A stretch of 64,000 nt of DNA from Dipetalonema caudispina (lineage: Eukaryota; Nematoda; Chromadorea; Rhabditida; Onchocercidae): positions 124,001 to 188,000 of the forward strand of contig JABVXV010000046.1 of the NCBI GenBank assembly GCA_013365325.1, in the 5' to 3' direction. Positions 1 to 14,097 of this stretch are shown piece by piece. The notes below the pieces were generated by a model that was given only the letters and a program-made list of their open reading frames with translations, had not been told where the DNA came from and did no database searches. The first letter of the stretch is position 1. Each line of letters starts with the position of its first letter. The position numbers and the translations under genes are program-made.

Positions 1-1024
1 CATTTTAGCTCTCCTTTCCATTAGTAGATCGTGTCCCGATATAACACCTATCGGTTCCACCCGATTTTATAGGCATAAATTACTGCCATAATGAAAAAGT
101 TGATGAGCGAAATAAGTTATACAGTAATGATGGATGAAGCAGTTTATTCAATTTCTCCGATCTCAACGAAAACTTGAACTATCCACTTCTCAAGGAAGGA
201 AGATCTGTCTATTCTTGTCAGCTCCGTTTAGCTTATTTTATTCCAAATGCTGATGCAATAACTAAGAATATTTCTTGTTAGGCCTACTATAACTTTAAAT
301 GTTTATTTTTAGCTGTACCAATAAATTTTTGTTTTGCAATAGGAAAGTGAAATATACCAAAAATTTACAGCAATTATTCTTTCAAAAAAACAAAATACCT
401 AATTGAGTCGATAATTATCGATCTTTGAAATTAATCTTTGAAATATATTTTAAATTCTTTAGTATCTCAAGTCCTTTCACACTTTTAGACTAAATTTAAA
501 CCTTCGTGAGTAAATCAAAATGGCGGTTGTGACTAAAAACTTTTTTGTGAATCCTTTCCGCCAAATTTTCTCAATGAAATGAAAATGCAGAAAAAATTTT
601 GAAGTCGGACAAAGTCGCTATTAAAATTCATTCAGTTTTCTAGGCTTCCATTAGAACGAAGATGATGCCATAATTTTCCATCCTTTCAACTTAATCAGGT
701 CTAGAATCTTAAGTTTAATTACGTATTCATAAAAATGGATATTGTCGTCCACACTATTATAAGGTCAGTACAATCTTGAAAGAATTTGAATGACACATAG
801 AAATGGATTTTTCTACAGAATAGTTAAAGAAGAGCAAAGATGTAAGTTAGTTATAAATTTGTTGCTTACTTTCCGGACTGGGAAAGTATCTGTTGAATCA
901 TCAACCGATGATGTACTTCGTCAAGGTGCAGTGAGCCAGAAAAGGATGAGAGACAGGTATTGGTGATTTAGGCTTCACTATCTCTGTTCTCTTTTATGGA
1001 TCTCAATACTCATATCAACTATAG

Positions 1025-1117
1025 ACATACATAACATACACAACATACACACACAAATACACACACACACACATACACATACACACATACATACATACAT
1101 ACATACATACATACATA
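1025..1117. repeat. CA/CATA microsatellite
   Basis: An imperfect run of CA dinucleotides passes into about eight CATA tetranucleotide units ending near 1,117. Simple tandem repeat; no function is implied. Confidence 0.9.
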
Positions 1118-2374
1118 GATGTAGAAAAGGGAAAACCGATGAGTGGGTTCGCTCATCCGAACAGCTAAGTGCAGTTGTCCTTGTAAACTAGAACTGTGTA
1201 AAATATTTTGATAGTGTTCGCGACGTCGTCGTCGAAATGGAAGCGCTCGCATAGGCATAAGTAATGCTCTCTTCGGTTGTTCCCTTTGGTCAAGAAACTT
1301 AGTGGTCCAAGTTTGCTCACTGTCTGCACCTGTTCCCTGGTACAACATTGTCATCACACAATTAATGTCACCCTCCTTCCTTTATTTATTTATATTTGCA
1401 TATTCTTGTTGTACCTCACATAATTCTCGATGTAATAGGTTCACATGTAAGTCATTAGTAATATTAGCTATGTGAGCGCAAAATGTTATTAAATGATTAA
1501 TAGATCATAAAATAGTATTCTTTGTCTTCACACTTCATCCATCCATCGCCGTAGAATTGAGACAAATGAAAGAGTTTGTTAAATGAAAGTTAGTAGTGCT
1601 AATGAGAGATAAAGGTCTTATCTTTTTTTCTAACTATAATATATCCCACAACTATGTTTATCCTCGAAACATATAATATGATTAGGGAAAGTTTTTGCAA
1701 AATGATTTAGCTATTAGCTTCATAGCATCTTAAATGATTTTCACTGCCAATTTTTTTTTATCTGTTAATAATTATTTTAAAGTTGTAAGAATTTCAAAGT
1801 ATTGTTTACAACCTGAGCAACATTTTGTGCCTTTTAACAATACGTACCCTTTCATATCAGTAATATGTTCTTCCTTCCTCTATGATGATAAATAATCTTT
1901 ACCGCTTTGTAATATTTGTTTCTTGACTATAAACCAAGATCGGCACTGCTTTGATTGCTGTCATCACTACCATCATCTTATAATAATAATAATGATATTA
2001 CCATACCCCGTCATAATTCCATCCTAATTTTCCCCATTAATTTTATTATCAATATTATTTCATACGTTAAAGGTATCGAACATAAATTTTAAAACTTAAC
2101 TCATAAAATGCTTAATTATGAGCTAATAAAACTCAACTCATAGAATTCTTAATTAGATATTTTGAAAATATTGAGCATTAGAAAAAGACTGCTATTTTCA
2201 TTTTCAACGCTAATACAACTGCAAGTTGACACATTGCTAATCTGACTGGTGAATGATAATTGTGCAGTCATGAAATGATGCCAGAACTATTATTAACAAT
2301 AATAATAATAGCAGAAAATTCGCAACAGATTGTCAACTTCTCTGGTAAAGTCGGAAAAGGTCTCCTCATTCTGC

Positions 2375-2397
2375 TATTATTATTATTATTATTATTA
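2375..2397. repeat. TAT trinucleotide repeat
   Basis: About eight TAT/ATT units in a row. A shorter AAT run lies about 75 bases upstream near 2,300, so the two could pair as an imperfect inverted repeat. Confidence 0.85.
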
Positions 2398-2901
2398 CTA
2401 ACACCGTTATCGTGATAATTTCATCCTAGTTTGTGCATCTTTAGAAGCACATAAACTAATAGTCTAAGTGCAGAATGACGTAGGCCTGACTGGTGCAAAT
2501 TGTTGTGTCACTGCTACCCATTATATTTATTGCGATAACAACAGAAAGACTGATGATTTCTGTTCCTTCCTAATCGGTTATAGCTATTGTAACTGTACAT
2601 CCATCTATTTCCTGTTCTGATTCCTTGTTGTAGATAACAACTTTTGCAAACCAATACCTCTCTTATCAGATCTCTCGCTGTCATACTATACCAAATTTTG
2701 AATGGCTAAGAAGTTGGATTAGAACCAGTAAGATAGTACAATTTATTCAGAAATATTCGCAAATGGTGTAAGTAGTGAGGCTAATTATATATATTGCATG
2801 AGTTCTATCTAGAATCTTTTTCCAAACATTCAAATTATTGACATCATTTTGGATATGTCGAATAGAGTGATAACAGTAAATGAATATTTTTAAAATCTTT
2901 T

Positions 2902-2941
2902 TGAGAGAAAGAGAGAGAGAGGGAGAGAAAGGGAGAGGAGT
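2902..2941. repeat. GA-rich purine tract
   Basis: About forty purines in a row on the plus strand, mostly GA and GGGA units. Confidence 0.85.
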
Positions 2942-5900
2942 AGATATATTATTTTAATGTTAATACATTACAGATAATCTATCCATCTATTTCTTCATAT
3001 TATTCGAAATGGTTTTTCTTTCACAACACACTACACACAAATGCAACTTTTATATCCGGCAGATGTGTTCTGCATCTGTATGTCCATTCAGACATTCAGT
3101 TCTATGCAATAATATAAAATATATTAATCATATTTTATAGAATATTAAAATATTCATCCTTTGAAACAATAAACCATCGTGTATTCGTTTTTCAGGATAA
3201 TCTATCTTCGTAAAATTCATAAATTATCTATTTGCTTCCGGAAAATTCTAGGAACATCGGTTTTGAATCGTATTTCCGGAGATTTATATTTTATCTGCAT
3301 TTTAAATTTTAAAAAATTTCAACATTTCTATCATACGAATTATTTTCTGAACTTTAGTGACCTCTGTTTCTTTGCATCATCATGTTCATTAATTTTTAAT
3401 GGAATGAGTTGAAATAGCTGAAGTTAGCAAGTTTTCAACCAGCTGATAAATACTAGGTTGACTATTTATTTTTCAATGAACGTTACAGCTGTTAAGTGCT
3501 AAGTAATGCTAATATATTGTGAGAAACTAAAAAGATTAGTGTTAGCTATATCTGTGAACCATTACAAGTCATGAAAGATATCAATGGAATACTAGTATAT
3601 GTTAAGCATATATATCATTGGATCATAGGAGGATAGCGAGTCCCTTAAATTAAATCTCAAATGAAAGTTTGAACTAAATTTTTTAATAAGTATTCACAAT
3701 TCGATTGAGGATATTTATAACAGCAGTGAAATATTTGTGAAATGCATGCTTCTATTTGTGAAAAAATGCATGATGATAACTAATGATCAATTTCAAACAG
3801 AGCATATTTCTTACTGATTTAATAGTTTTAGCAATTTGTTAATAAATTACAATTGAACAAACATTTTTGAGGCTTATGGTAAAACGGAAAAATTTTTAGG
3901 AAATTTTAAGATTAATGATTTTTTTGGTTGAATGGTTGAAAACCAAAAGAAAACCAAAACCAGGTTGTTAAACCAAATTTTTTGAAAAAAAAAATTTAAG
4001 GATTTCGGAGTTTTGATTCTAGATCTTCACTGTCACCGAATAAAATAAATGCATAGTGAAAAATCATGAGAATATAGAATTGAGACTTATTCTTCCCGTA
4101 AATGAATTTCAGTTCTTCAAGTATCACAAGTCCTCGTCTAATTCATTCTTAAAAACAAAAAAAGCTGTAAATGACCTTTTGATGATAAATTTGAAAAGTA
4201 GCAAAATTTTTCAGAAGGACCAATATGTACCCATTGTTTGTTTTAGTTGACCCATTGTAAGGATATACGTGGAAAAGATTAAAATGGCACTATCTTTCAG
4301 ACATTTCATCATATTAATATTCATACAAAAATTAACAGTACATGATAACTAGTCTCACTTTCGATTATATTATCTTGGCTTATTTAAGAATAAAATCAAA
4401 AGTTTAGGTAAGATTTGATCAAGCAATACGACAATGCTTGTGTTATTTGTCCTATCTTAAAATTGATGAAATGTTTCATTTTGTCATCATTGCGGATAGC
4501 AAAAAAAAAAAAGATTTTTCAGCCCTCTTTCTCCGAATATGAATTTATGTTAATTTTCTTCTTACAGATCGTATTGTTTATCAGAAAAATAAATAATTGC
4601 GAAACTGGCTAGATGCCAATAGCGCCGTATTTATTTCTGAATCCAAGATCAGAAATGAATAATATTTTCATTTATCAATTTGCATGAATGTGCTGGGAAC
4701 AGTTGCGTTTTGCATCAACTCATTAAGCTATTTAGTTTAAGTGCTTTGTGAGTGTTCGTTCACAACCATGTGGATCATCACGTCATATCAATTCAATATC
4801 GGCGGCTATTGCAGTCTAACTTATCAGTTATTTACCCATATCTTAAATGAGATAGGATAGCAAAGACAAATAAGTATCACAACCTTAATCTTCTCAAATG
4901 AAACTTGTTATTTCCCTTATTTAAACTATTATACTAATGAATCGTTTCATTTCCATTAAGTTCTTGTTAGCTTTTCTTTTTGATAAATGGATGATGTCAC
5001 ATTGATGAGCTTATTTTCAGTATGAATTATTGCTGAGAATGATATGAGAGATCCTGAAAATAGTGTAGATTTTCCCATATCTCACTTTCAATAAATAGTA
5101 ACTTTTTGAGTCTTTTTGACTCGATCATTTCAAATACGCATTTAGTAACGTTTTTACAAATTTGTTTTTCTGAAGACCTTTTTTTTTCTAAAAAAGAATT
5201 TCCTCGGGTACGTAGTTCAAATCATAATGACATTTGGATAAACCATAAATTTTTGATTTGTTATTTTGCTGAAAAAACTTGCTCATCATCTTCTGGTCCT
5301 AGCTTTATTTTAAAAACATATGTTCTTTTTCTTTCAATGAGTTTCTAATTGCTATCTATGAAGTTTAAAAACTTTCAACAAAAAAATATATCAACTTCCC
5401 AGGAACTTTGGCAAGTTTCCTTGAATTTTTTGTTTCTTTACATGAATGTGATGAATTCTTTATATGAACGCTTTTAGTGACTTCATCCCATTAATCCATT
5501 TCCCAATCAAAAATTAATGACAGTAGATTTAAAAATGATTGGAAAATTAAGTTGAGGTATGCATAATATTCGAGATTATAAGCTTATACTGTGTCGATAT
5601 ATGCTCGACATGCCGATAGCATCAAAAGATTTCTTGCTATTATCGTGGATTGATAAAGTCCACGTATAATATGACTTTCCGTTGACCATATTTAACACAA
5701 TTAAGTAGCATTATTACCTAAAATATAATTGTAGGTCAATTCATTTCAGATTGCTAAGCACTTATATGCATGTTAAATATTGTTTCGACCTAATAGTTGC
5801 ATTTTATTGCGTAACACATAACAATTATCGAAATATTTTTTGACATTTTCCTTCCATTTATTAAATAAATAATGTCAAAATGCTGATCTTGTAATCATAT

Positions 5901-8741
5901 ATGGCATATGTGCTTGAATTACTGTTGATTATTGATTGATTTTTTAAGAATTATAACGAATTCTTTCCAATGAATAAGCTATGTCAAACTGAACTGTTAG
6001 TGTTTAGAGTTCCAAATTTCTTTACTGATTAAAAGATTCGAATTTTTTGCATTATCTAAAGCTTCTTTCATTAAATTTGTAGGTTGAGAAGAAAAAAAAA
6101 TTTCTGGACTCGTTGTCAATAATTATTAAGCCATTTGCTGAAAGAAATGTAATTATTTCATTGATTTTAGAAAAAGCATATGAGTTGGCGGAAAAAAAAA
6201 GAATATTAGTTAAGATAAAATGAGGATGAGTAAATGAAATGTGCCAAAAAAATGAAAAAAAAAAAAGAAAAATCTCAATCATGTATTTCATCACTCAAAC
6301 AGTACTATTTATCAGTTTCAATAAATACATGAATACGAAATGTTTTATTAATTCTTTTTAAGTTCAGAAATGTACTTTTTCATTTCACAGTCTTTATGAA
6401 GAAGCTTTCAAGAGGAATGGAAAGCGAACAGGAAAAAGGAAAATGAATTGCAAATGAAATAATTTATATAAACTCATCATTGTTGCATTCATTTTGAAAT
6501 GAACGATTTATTTGTGTTTTGGTTATTTATTTTACTATCCATTCAACAGATTTCCTTTAATCAAATGGACATTATTTTAATGCTTTTATTACGTCAAAAA
6601 TGGTCAGTTTACTTTTTAGTCCACTCCTTTATTAAACTACTGTTTCATTCGTTTTCACATTCCTTTCGAATTCAGAAATGTTGCTCCGCTTTTTTTAGAG
6701 CTGATATAAAAAAGTGCATGTGTCATGTCCATTGCTCAATTCATTGAAGTTAGAACGGAAGCTGAGAATTAGCAATATTTTATCACTGTCCGCGTTTTTA
6801 GATAATTATCTTAGATGGAGTCTTAAATTTGGATAGAATGAATATTCAATAGAACATTAAATTGTTTTAGTCAAATTCTATAAACCATTTAGCTAAACTT
6901 ACTTGAAACGACCAGAATGATCAGAAGAATTTAATTTGTATCATTCAAAATCCATGAGAAAAATTCTGCAACTCAAGGATTACTGAGTTACACGAACTTT
7001 GACGCATTTTCTTTCCTTTTAGAAAAATAATTGCAACAGTTTTAATTCTTAGTACAAGAAAATTCTGATGGATAATCAATAAATCATATAAATATAAGAA
7101 CATAATCCATTTGGAACCAATTTTCTTCAAACTTTTGTAAATCTGATGGACTGATTCGAATTCTGAATAATTCTTCTGATCTTCATGTAAAATGAAGATA
7201 TGATCATTTTATTTATCTGACAAATACTGCAATCATCAAGATGGCAAATGCCATGGAATTAAGAGAGCCATTCGAAACTGTCTCAGACGATAAATGTAAT
7301 ACCAGCAAACTTTCTTATATTGAGAATAATTTTTGTAAATAGGAAAACTTACCCTAAAACAGGTATAGTTATATTGGAAGGAATTAAATTCCGTAAAAAA
7401 AAGCAATACATAGAAAGGAATCTGTAGGACAAGCATTAAAGACAATCACTTCCATCACCTTTTGGAAAAAAGTGCTGAAGGCGGGCAGAAGAAATTTTGA
7501 AGCAATATTTTTATTGATTCTCCGTCATTTGCCTAACAGTCGCTTTCTACAAATTAGAGAAGTATATGATTTGTCAGTGTAGTCAATTAAAACATATAGA
7601 GAGATAAGTTTGTCCGGAGGATATCGTGCAGACATTCCGGTCTTCCAGAATTCGACCACTTTTCTCCCTTTTTTTTATTCTGCTCTTTCTGTAAGAAATT
7701 CCCAAACACGTAACCATCTATTGTTACCGTGTAACCGTTTTCTGGTAATATTGATGGGAAATGCAATGAGTGAATTCAGAACCGATTCGATTTCTTTTTG
7801 TCTCAGTATTTTTGCTACTTTTATTCTTTTTATTTGCAGTTTGGCCAGAAAACGTTTTGGAACTTGCTATCTTCATTTAGAATGAATCAGCCTAACCACA
7901 ATAAGTTCAGAAATTTACAAGTAATTTACGAAAATTTTTTGAGAACAGTTTGATTTTTCATCTCTTCCTTAAACAAAACAAATTTACATATTATTCAGCT
8001 CTATGTTTGATGACATTTGAGAATTTTTTGAAATGTTTGTTTCAAAAAATTAGGAAGAATTTTGCTTCGAACCATAAAAAAATTATAATTTTTGTTCTAA
8101 AATATTTGTTTTTGATGGGTAAGTACACATGAACAGCAGGAAAATGCCTCCTCCAGTAGATCGTTAAGGCCGCAAAATTTCTAGCGGAAAAGTTTTTGTT
8201 TGGCGTATTTTGTTCCCTCTTTAATTCAATGAGAGCTTTAAACTTTTTAAAAATTTTTTTCTATGCGTTGCAATGTCCCAGATGGAAAAAGTTATTCTTC
8301 AAAAAATTCCATATTTCACAACTTCAACCCTTATTTTGTCTTTCTTCACCGAAATAACTGATTCTTTTTTTCTTTCAACCAATTTTATATGGACTGTCGT
8401 GGAATATTTATTTATACAGGAAATTACTTCTATACGACAGTCTTATTGATTCGAATAATACTCGAACCTCAAAATTTGGTCACTTTTAAGAAGATATTTG
8501 GAATAGCCTTAATTACTGAAAATTTACGTAAACATAAACTTTACACCTGTAACGTGAAATGAATAAAAGCACAGGTGTTAAGTAAGCTTCAAATTTGTGA
8601 CCTCAACAAAAAAATATTTGTTAGAATGAGATGCCATAGCAACCTCCCCGCATATACATCTCTTAGTAAGAATGATTTCTTGGAGCAAAGTACAGTTGTA
8701 CTAAATGCCAGAGGTTTATGTAATTTTGTGTATCCGACATA

Positions 8742-8783
8742 TTCCTCTTTTCCTTTCCTTTCCTTTCCCTTTCTCTCTTTTTA
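8742..8783. repeat. Pyrimidine tract with CTTTC units
   Basis: About forty pyrimidines on the plus strand with repeated TTTCC/CTTTC units. Confidence 0.85.
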
Positions 8784-11700
8784 TCCCACACAGAGAGAAA
8801 GGATAGAGAGGTTTTATTTATATATGTATAAATAAATATATATACTTCATATATAAACATGGAGAGGGAGGAAATGTGAAACTGTGCGATATGTGCGCTG
8901 CAAGGGAGAGAGGTGAGAAGAAGGGGGAAGGTGCACAGAGTATGATTACATATAAATAAAATCGATGCAGTTGGGCCGTTTATTCTGGTAAGGTCGTATT
9001 TTATTTATATGGTTGGTCCTAGCCAAGACAGGATTGGCCAGTTTTTCTCAAGCATATTCTGTCTATGTATAGTTAGAGTTGAGATTATTCTTAGATGCAA
9101 GAAACAAAAAAAAAAAAACTGAAGACGAAATATGGCGCTGTTGTTACTGCTGCCACTGCTGCTTTTGAGTATGAAATATAAATTTGTATCAATTTATGTC
9201 TTTCAGTCTTACTCACACATTTACATACATGTATATATACATATACGACAGAATTATTATTTATAATTTCCTTTCTGCTACCTTTGAAAAATACGAAATT
9301 GATAAATAATGATTTTATTGAATTTCTGTGACGCATGATGATCGGATCATCCTTTTGTAAATCCATTCTATGTAGAGGTCAGAGATATCAGTGCTTGTTG
9401 ATGTTCATTGAAATGTGACATCTGGCAAAGTGACTGAAAACCTAAGAATGAGGACTGAATCTGCTTCTTTTTTTTTACAAAAATGTTGATATTGAAGGAT
9501 AAGATTTGAATGATTTTTGGAAGGGAAGAGGATAGGGGAGGTCAAGAATTGACAAGAATCTTTGGAGACGTGACAGTATGATTTTTGGGTTTTCTGCAAA
9601 AAGCATTAGTTGTATTTAATTGTATTTAGAATCGCTACAGCTAAAACATTTGTGGTGAGTCAAAAAGAAAAACTGAAGTATAATTAATAATTGGGAGGAA
9701 GTAAGTTTATTGACTCCTAAGAGTTAGTTTCATAGTTGAAGTGAAGCAGATTTTGTGAAAATAAATTACTGTAAAATGAATTTTCTGGCAAAACAAGCAT
9801 TGCTTATGACATCTGCTTTGATTGCCCACATCTCTTTGATTTATTCCACCATGCTATCAAAATTCAAATATTTATCAAATAGTAGAAAAACTTATTCAGC
9901 AAACAAATATCTATCAACTCACTACAGTAACACATCAATTTGTACTATTCACTGGAGAGATTGGAATATTAGCCTGCTGATAATATCTACCACATCAGAG
10001 GGAGTGATAGTGTGACTAAATAAGTTGCAAACTAATTTGCATAAGCATTCTTGCGGAAGGTTATTTATAACGGAATACACCTTTTAAACGTTGAAGAAGA
10101 CTTTTGCAATATGTTTCGAAATTAATTCTTCAATTGCTCAAATTGTGTTCTCCAGTTTTTTCCGGTTCCTAAATTTATGATTCAGAATTTGCAAAAGAAC
10201 AAATCCATGTAATAAGCTTTCCAATCATTCAATTTTAACACTTTCACCGCAGATTACGAAGTGTTTTTTCTTCTTTTTTTTTGAGATATAAGTCGAATAT
10301 CTAACTTTTAATAACAGATATGAATTTAAAAAGTGTATGTTTTTCATAATGATCATTTAATCAGGGATATATGTATATAAGATGATTCTGATGTACGCGA
10401 GCTTAATCATTCCTGCCTTCAATTTCACCAGAGCAATGGGGAGTAATTCTTCCCAGTTGTTTTTCTAAATACAAATAGAATCTTTGTCCTACGATCCCTA
10501 AGTTAAATTTTATTATATTTAAATAGCAAAAATCAAATGAGTTAAAACTTACAAGAATAATCCACTTATCTGGAATGAAACAAAGACATTATTTATTTTG
10601 AAATATAGATGACAAATGGATATGATAAGGCTTACCTAATATTTTCAATAATGTAATTCCGGAATCCATAGGATCTCTATCATTGATCGGTAGAATAGGA
10701 GTAGATAACAAAAGTATTCCTCCTTTATCTTCTTTCGCTTACACTTTATAGTTCTTAAGTTACTTTATATGCGTTCCGATTTGCCGGATTCTCTGTTCAT
10801 ATAATAACTGCCACTCTGCAATCAATTCCCAAATACATTCAACGAACTTATTAATTTGATTTTGTCATTGAAAGAGCGAGAAGAATTGAGTTTCGATTCT
10901 GCGTCAATTATTCTTTTGTTATTACGTTCCTATTTTAGTATTCTTTCACGTAACTTTTGTTTTCCTCGTAATTTAGCACTATTTTTAGCGCTCACAATTT
11001 TTTGCTCGGATTACTTTGCTAATTGTTACAATCATTCTATTCACTCTTAAAGAAGAGTCTTCTTTTTAAGGTCAAAGCTGCTAGAAATGGAAACGAGAAA
11101 AGTCGATGAAAGGCATTATCACTTAAGTTAAATTTGACACTTCCAAAAACTTGCTGAACTTAGAAATCTTACGAAAGCACTATTTTGACCTGTGTTCCTA
11201 TGGGCAGAAGATGAAGTAAATAAATGCATAAAGTCAGTTTCAAATTTTATTGATAGGAATTATTTTCCTCTAGAAATGATACAGGTAAATGACGATATAT
11301 ATCAGATTCATCTACCTTACCTTATTAGTTTTTTGATGAGCATCGAAGTACATTTTCATCCTTCCAAACGAAAAAAACAATACAATTGAAACAAGTGAGA
11401 AATTTTTGAGTAATTAGTGCAATGTGTATTTTTTTGAAAATTTCACAGCTATAATTGGCATGTGTAAGTGCATTTTAAAGATGAAGTAGGTAAAAGAGCT
11501 ATTTGTAGAGTTTAGAGTGTCTCTCAATGTGAATAGGTAGGGCATATTACTTCACTACTAAATTGAAGATAGAAATGAACCGAACATTCTTCTATCTCTT
11601 CTCCACCTCCACCAAAATTACCTGCCTGTCAACTACCTCTTTTTTATTTTATCACATAAAAAAGACTGAAAATGCTTAGTAACATTTATGGTGTCACTGC

Positions 11701-11957
11701 CGTTTTTCGAGAAATCTATTTAATTTGATGTATATGTATGCCTATAGCATAGGATGTCATGTCATGTCATATCATAATAGCGCCATCAGTCGGTATGCAA
11801 GAAGTGCATAGTTGTGTCGCCTTACTATTGTTGCCAATAACTCTGTTTGGAAATCGTTCTGCTCACTTTTTTAATTCTTCTGTGTGAAGTAAGTAAGTCA
11901 CATTGTCACAAGTCACATCACTTTTCTATTTAGGTATTCGTGTATGTATACAAATAC

Positions 11958-11959
<2 letters not shown>

Positions 11960-12020
<61 letters not shown>
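11960..12020. repeat. (TG)30 microsatellite
   Basis: An uninterrupted TG dinucleotide repeat of about 60 bases. It is the longest pure dinucleotide run in the window and is likely to vary in length between individuals. Confidence 0.95.
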
Positions 12021-12021
<1 letters not shown>

Positions 12022-12270
12022 TAGAATTGAAAGAATACATTCATTATGATTTGAAGTTATCAGAGAGTTTGTATATAAAAAAAAGGTTTCTTTTTTTTAA
12101 TGCAAAGTCTTATTTTTGGTTGCTTTTGCTCCCTCAAATATTTATTATTATTGCATAGCAAATATTAATAATAAATTAATGGCTTTGTGATGAATTTATC
12201 AGATATGTCCAATTAAAGTACCAGTTTACACAGCAGCTATGAGTACGAACTCAACAGATACATCTTTCCA

Positions 12271-12312
12271 GAGAGAGGGAGAGAAAGAGGGAGAGAAGAA
12301 GACAGAGAGACC
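12271..12312. repeat. GA-rich purine tract
   Basis: About forty bases dominated by GAGAGA and GGGAGA units on the plus strand. Confidence 0.85.
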
Positions 12313-14070
12313 TGTTAGTGTCCTGTTTAAAATCCAAATTCAAATTAGTGAAAAATAAAATCTGCAAAAAGTGACTTATGTCATGGTATTGGTATATTTG
12401 ACATTATGAATGAACATTCATTTCTTTATTTTTTGTACTTTCCGTTTTACGAAAATCGCTCCGTTTTAGACAACGCTATGTTCTTTTTCACTGCAGTCTT
12501 TTTGGAAGGAAATTTTTGAATTCGATCATATAGCTAAAGTCTGATCATTCATATTAATTGCCAGCAATTTTGAATTCGCAAATGTGGTTGTTCATGAAAT
12601 CATTAATTCATTACCTAACTCTTCACAGGTTCATTTCTGACAAAGATCTATTGTGAACAAACAGCTACAGCCAAACAAATAAAAGCAAGTTCGAGCATAA
12701 CACAGGATATATTGCTATGATCACTACGAATGGTTGTTTAATCGAGGAAAGACTTTCCGTTTCTTACTTCTGCAACAACATGGCTAATTACTGTTGTGGA
12801 ACAAATGCAATAGTCATTGGTCGGTTAATATTTTTTGCATTTTAGTAACTGTTTTGTTAAATTATCCATATTGACTGATGACAGTGTGGTCTATCATCTG
12901 AAATAACTTAAAGTATCTGCCATATATGAGTTGACACCTCTTTTTTTACAAAAAAGCGCTTCATGAATAAGGAAAAAATTTCTATTTTATCACTCTCTTT
13001 TGCTTCTTCCCATCTTTCAGTTTAATTGACTCTTTAAAGAAGTACAAACGTCCTTTCATACTGCTCTTTCCTTCTAAATAAAACACAAACGTATTAAAAC
13101 ATACCTTTTCATCTCTTATAAAATTCAATTATTCCTTCCGAAATTAGGCCTGTGGAAATTATTCGGATTTGCGTAGAAATTCCGCTGGCAAACAGTGTCA
13201 GGAAATGCTTATGAGTTTTAAAATTCAAAAATTTCACTTCCCTTTGTTTACCATCTATTTATTTCTTTTTTCAGATTATCGTATTTTCTTTCCAAATTTA
13301 ATCATAAAAAGGAGAAAATCCTTGAAAATCCCATTCTAGCAATACTTGTTGTTTTCATTTTCTTAAGCCATTATTCCATATACCTTCTTCACTGTTATGT
13401 ATTGAAATTCTATTCAAATGATTGCTAATCTTTAAATATCGGATTTCCAAGGTGTATTTCAAAGGTCAAATGCAGGAATCGTTCTTATTTAAGAAGGCTG
13501 CAGTTTTCAATCTCGATCACACTTTTGGATATTGCATTCATTCTTTACAATCAGAAATATTGTAGAATTTAGAAAGAAAATTATGGAAAAGAAAGAGAAC
13601 GAATGAAAGTTCAATACTTGCTAGAGTCATTTCAATCGTAGGTCATTTCACATTTTATCATCTGATGCTCACCAACCACACTGTATTCAAATATAAATGT
13701 TGTCTTCCGACGAAATCCATTAAAATATATGAGTAGCAGAAATGATAGCCCAAACGACCTCTCCACCCCCTTCTCCACTCAGCAAAAGCACTAAGAATAC
13801 TGTCTCATTTTTCTTTATTTGTTTTTCCATTATTCAATTAACCGCGATGTGAATTATGCAAATTTTATTGAAAAATTAAACTGTTCACCAAACACATTAA
13901 TTACTATCTTAAAGATGTCTGGTCATTTTTATGCAAAATTCTGCATATTACTTACCAAATTCATGCATGTTTTATTATTTTGTATGCAAATTTAGTTGAC
14001 GCGGTTACGATTCGTGACAAGAAGTTGCGTGTTTTATGGCTGTAATCAAAACTTTTCATTTTTTAAACGT

Positions 14071-14097
14071 ATTTTCCAGAATTGGTCTGACGAGAAG
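14071..14097 (+). other. Splice acceptor and short leader of the homeobox gene
   Basis: The sequence ATTTTCCAG ends at 14,079, followed by 18 bases and then the ATG at 14,098. An acceptor this close to the first Met without an obvious upstream coding exon fits spliced-leader trans-splicing, common in nematodes, or a cis-spliced 5' UTR exon. The frame stays open upstream to 13,996, but that part has no family similarity I recognise, so I start the protein at 14,098. Confidence 0.5.

Larger units (their letters stand above)
1..14079. other. AT-rich region with no recognised gene
   Basis: I see no convincing coding exon on either strand. The open frames here are short, low in complexity and lack family motifs. 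The region holds several simple repeats listed separately. A more GC-rich patch at about 1,195-1,357 is open on the minus strand and is discussed as a finding. The region probably contains the distal upstream DNA of the homeobox gene that begins at 14,098. Confidence 0.6.

Noticed and set aside
5638..5670. 11-bp stem with one bulge around TCGTGGA/TCCACG
   Set aside because: Short and bulged, with no supporting context.
8392..8442. 9-bp inverted repeat (GACTGTCGT) with a 33-base loop
   Set aside because: Too short an arm for the loop length to support a structured RNA.
11940..12158. Open frame through the TG microsatellite (Cys-Val repeats)
   Set aside because: Repeat translation; no biological sequence features.
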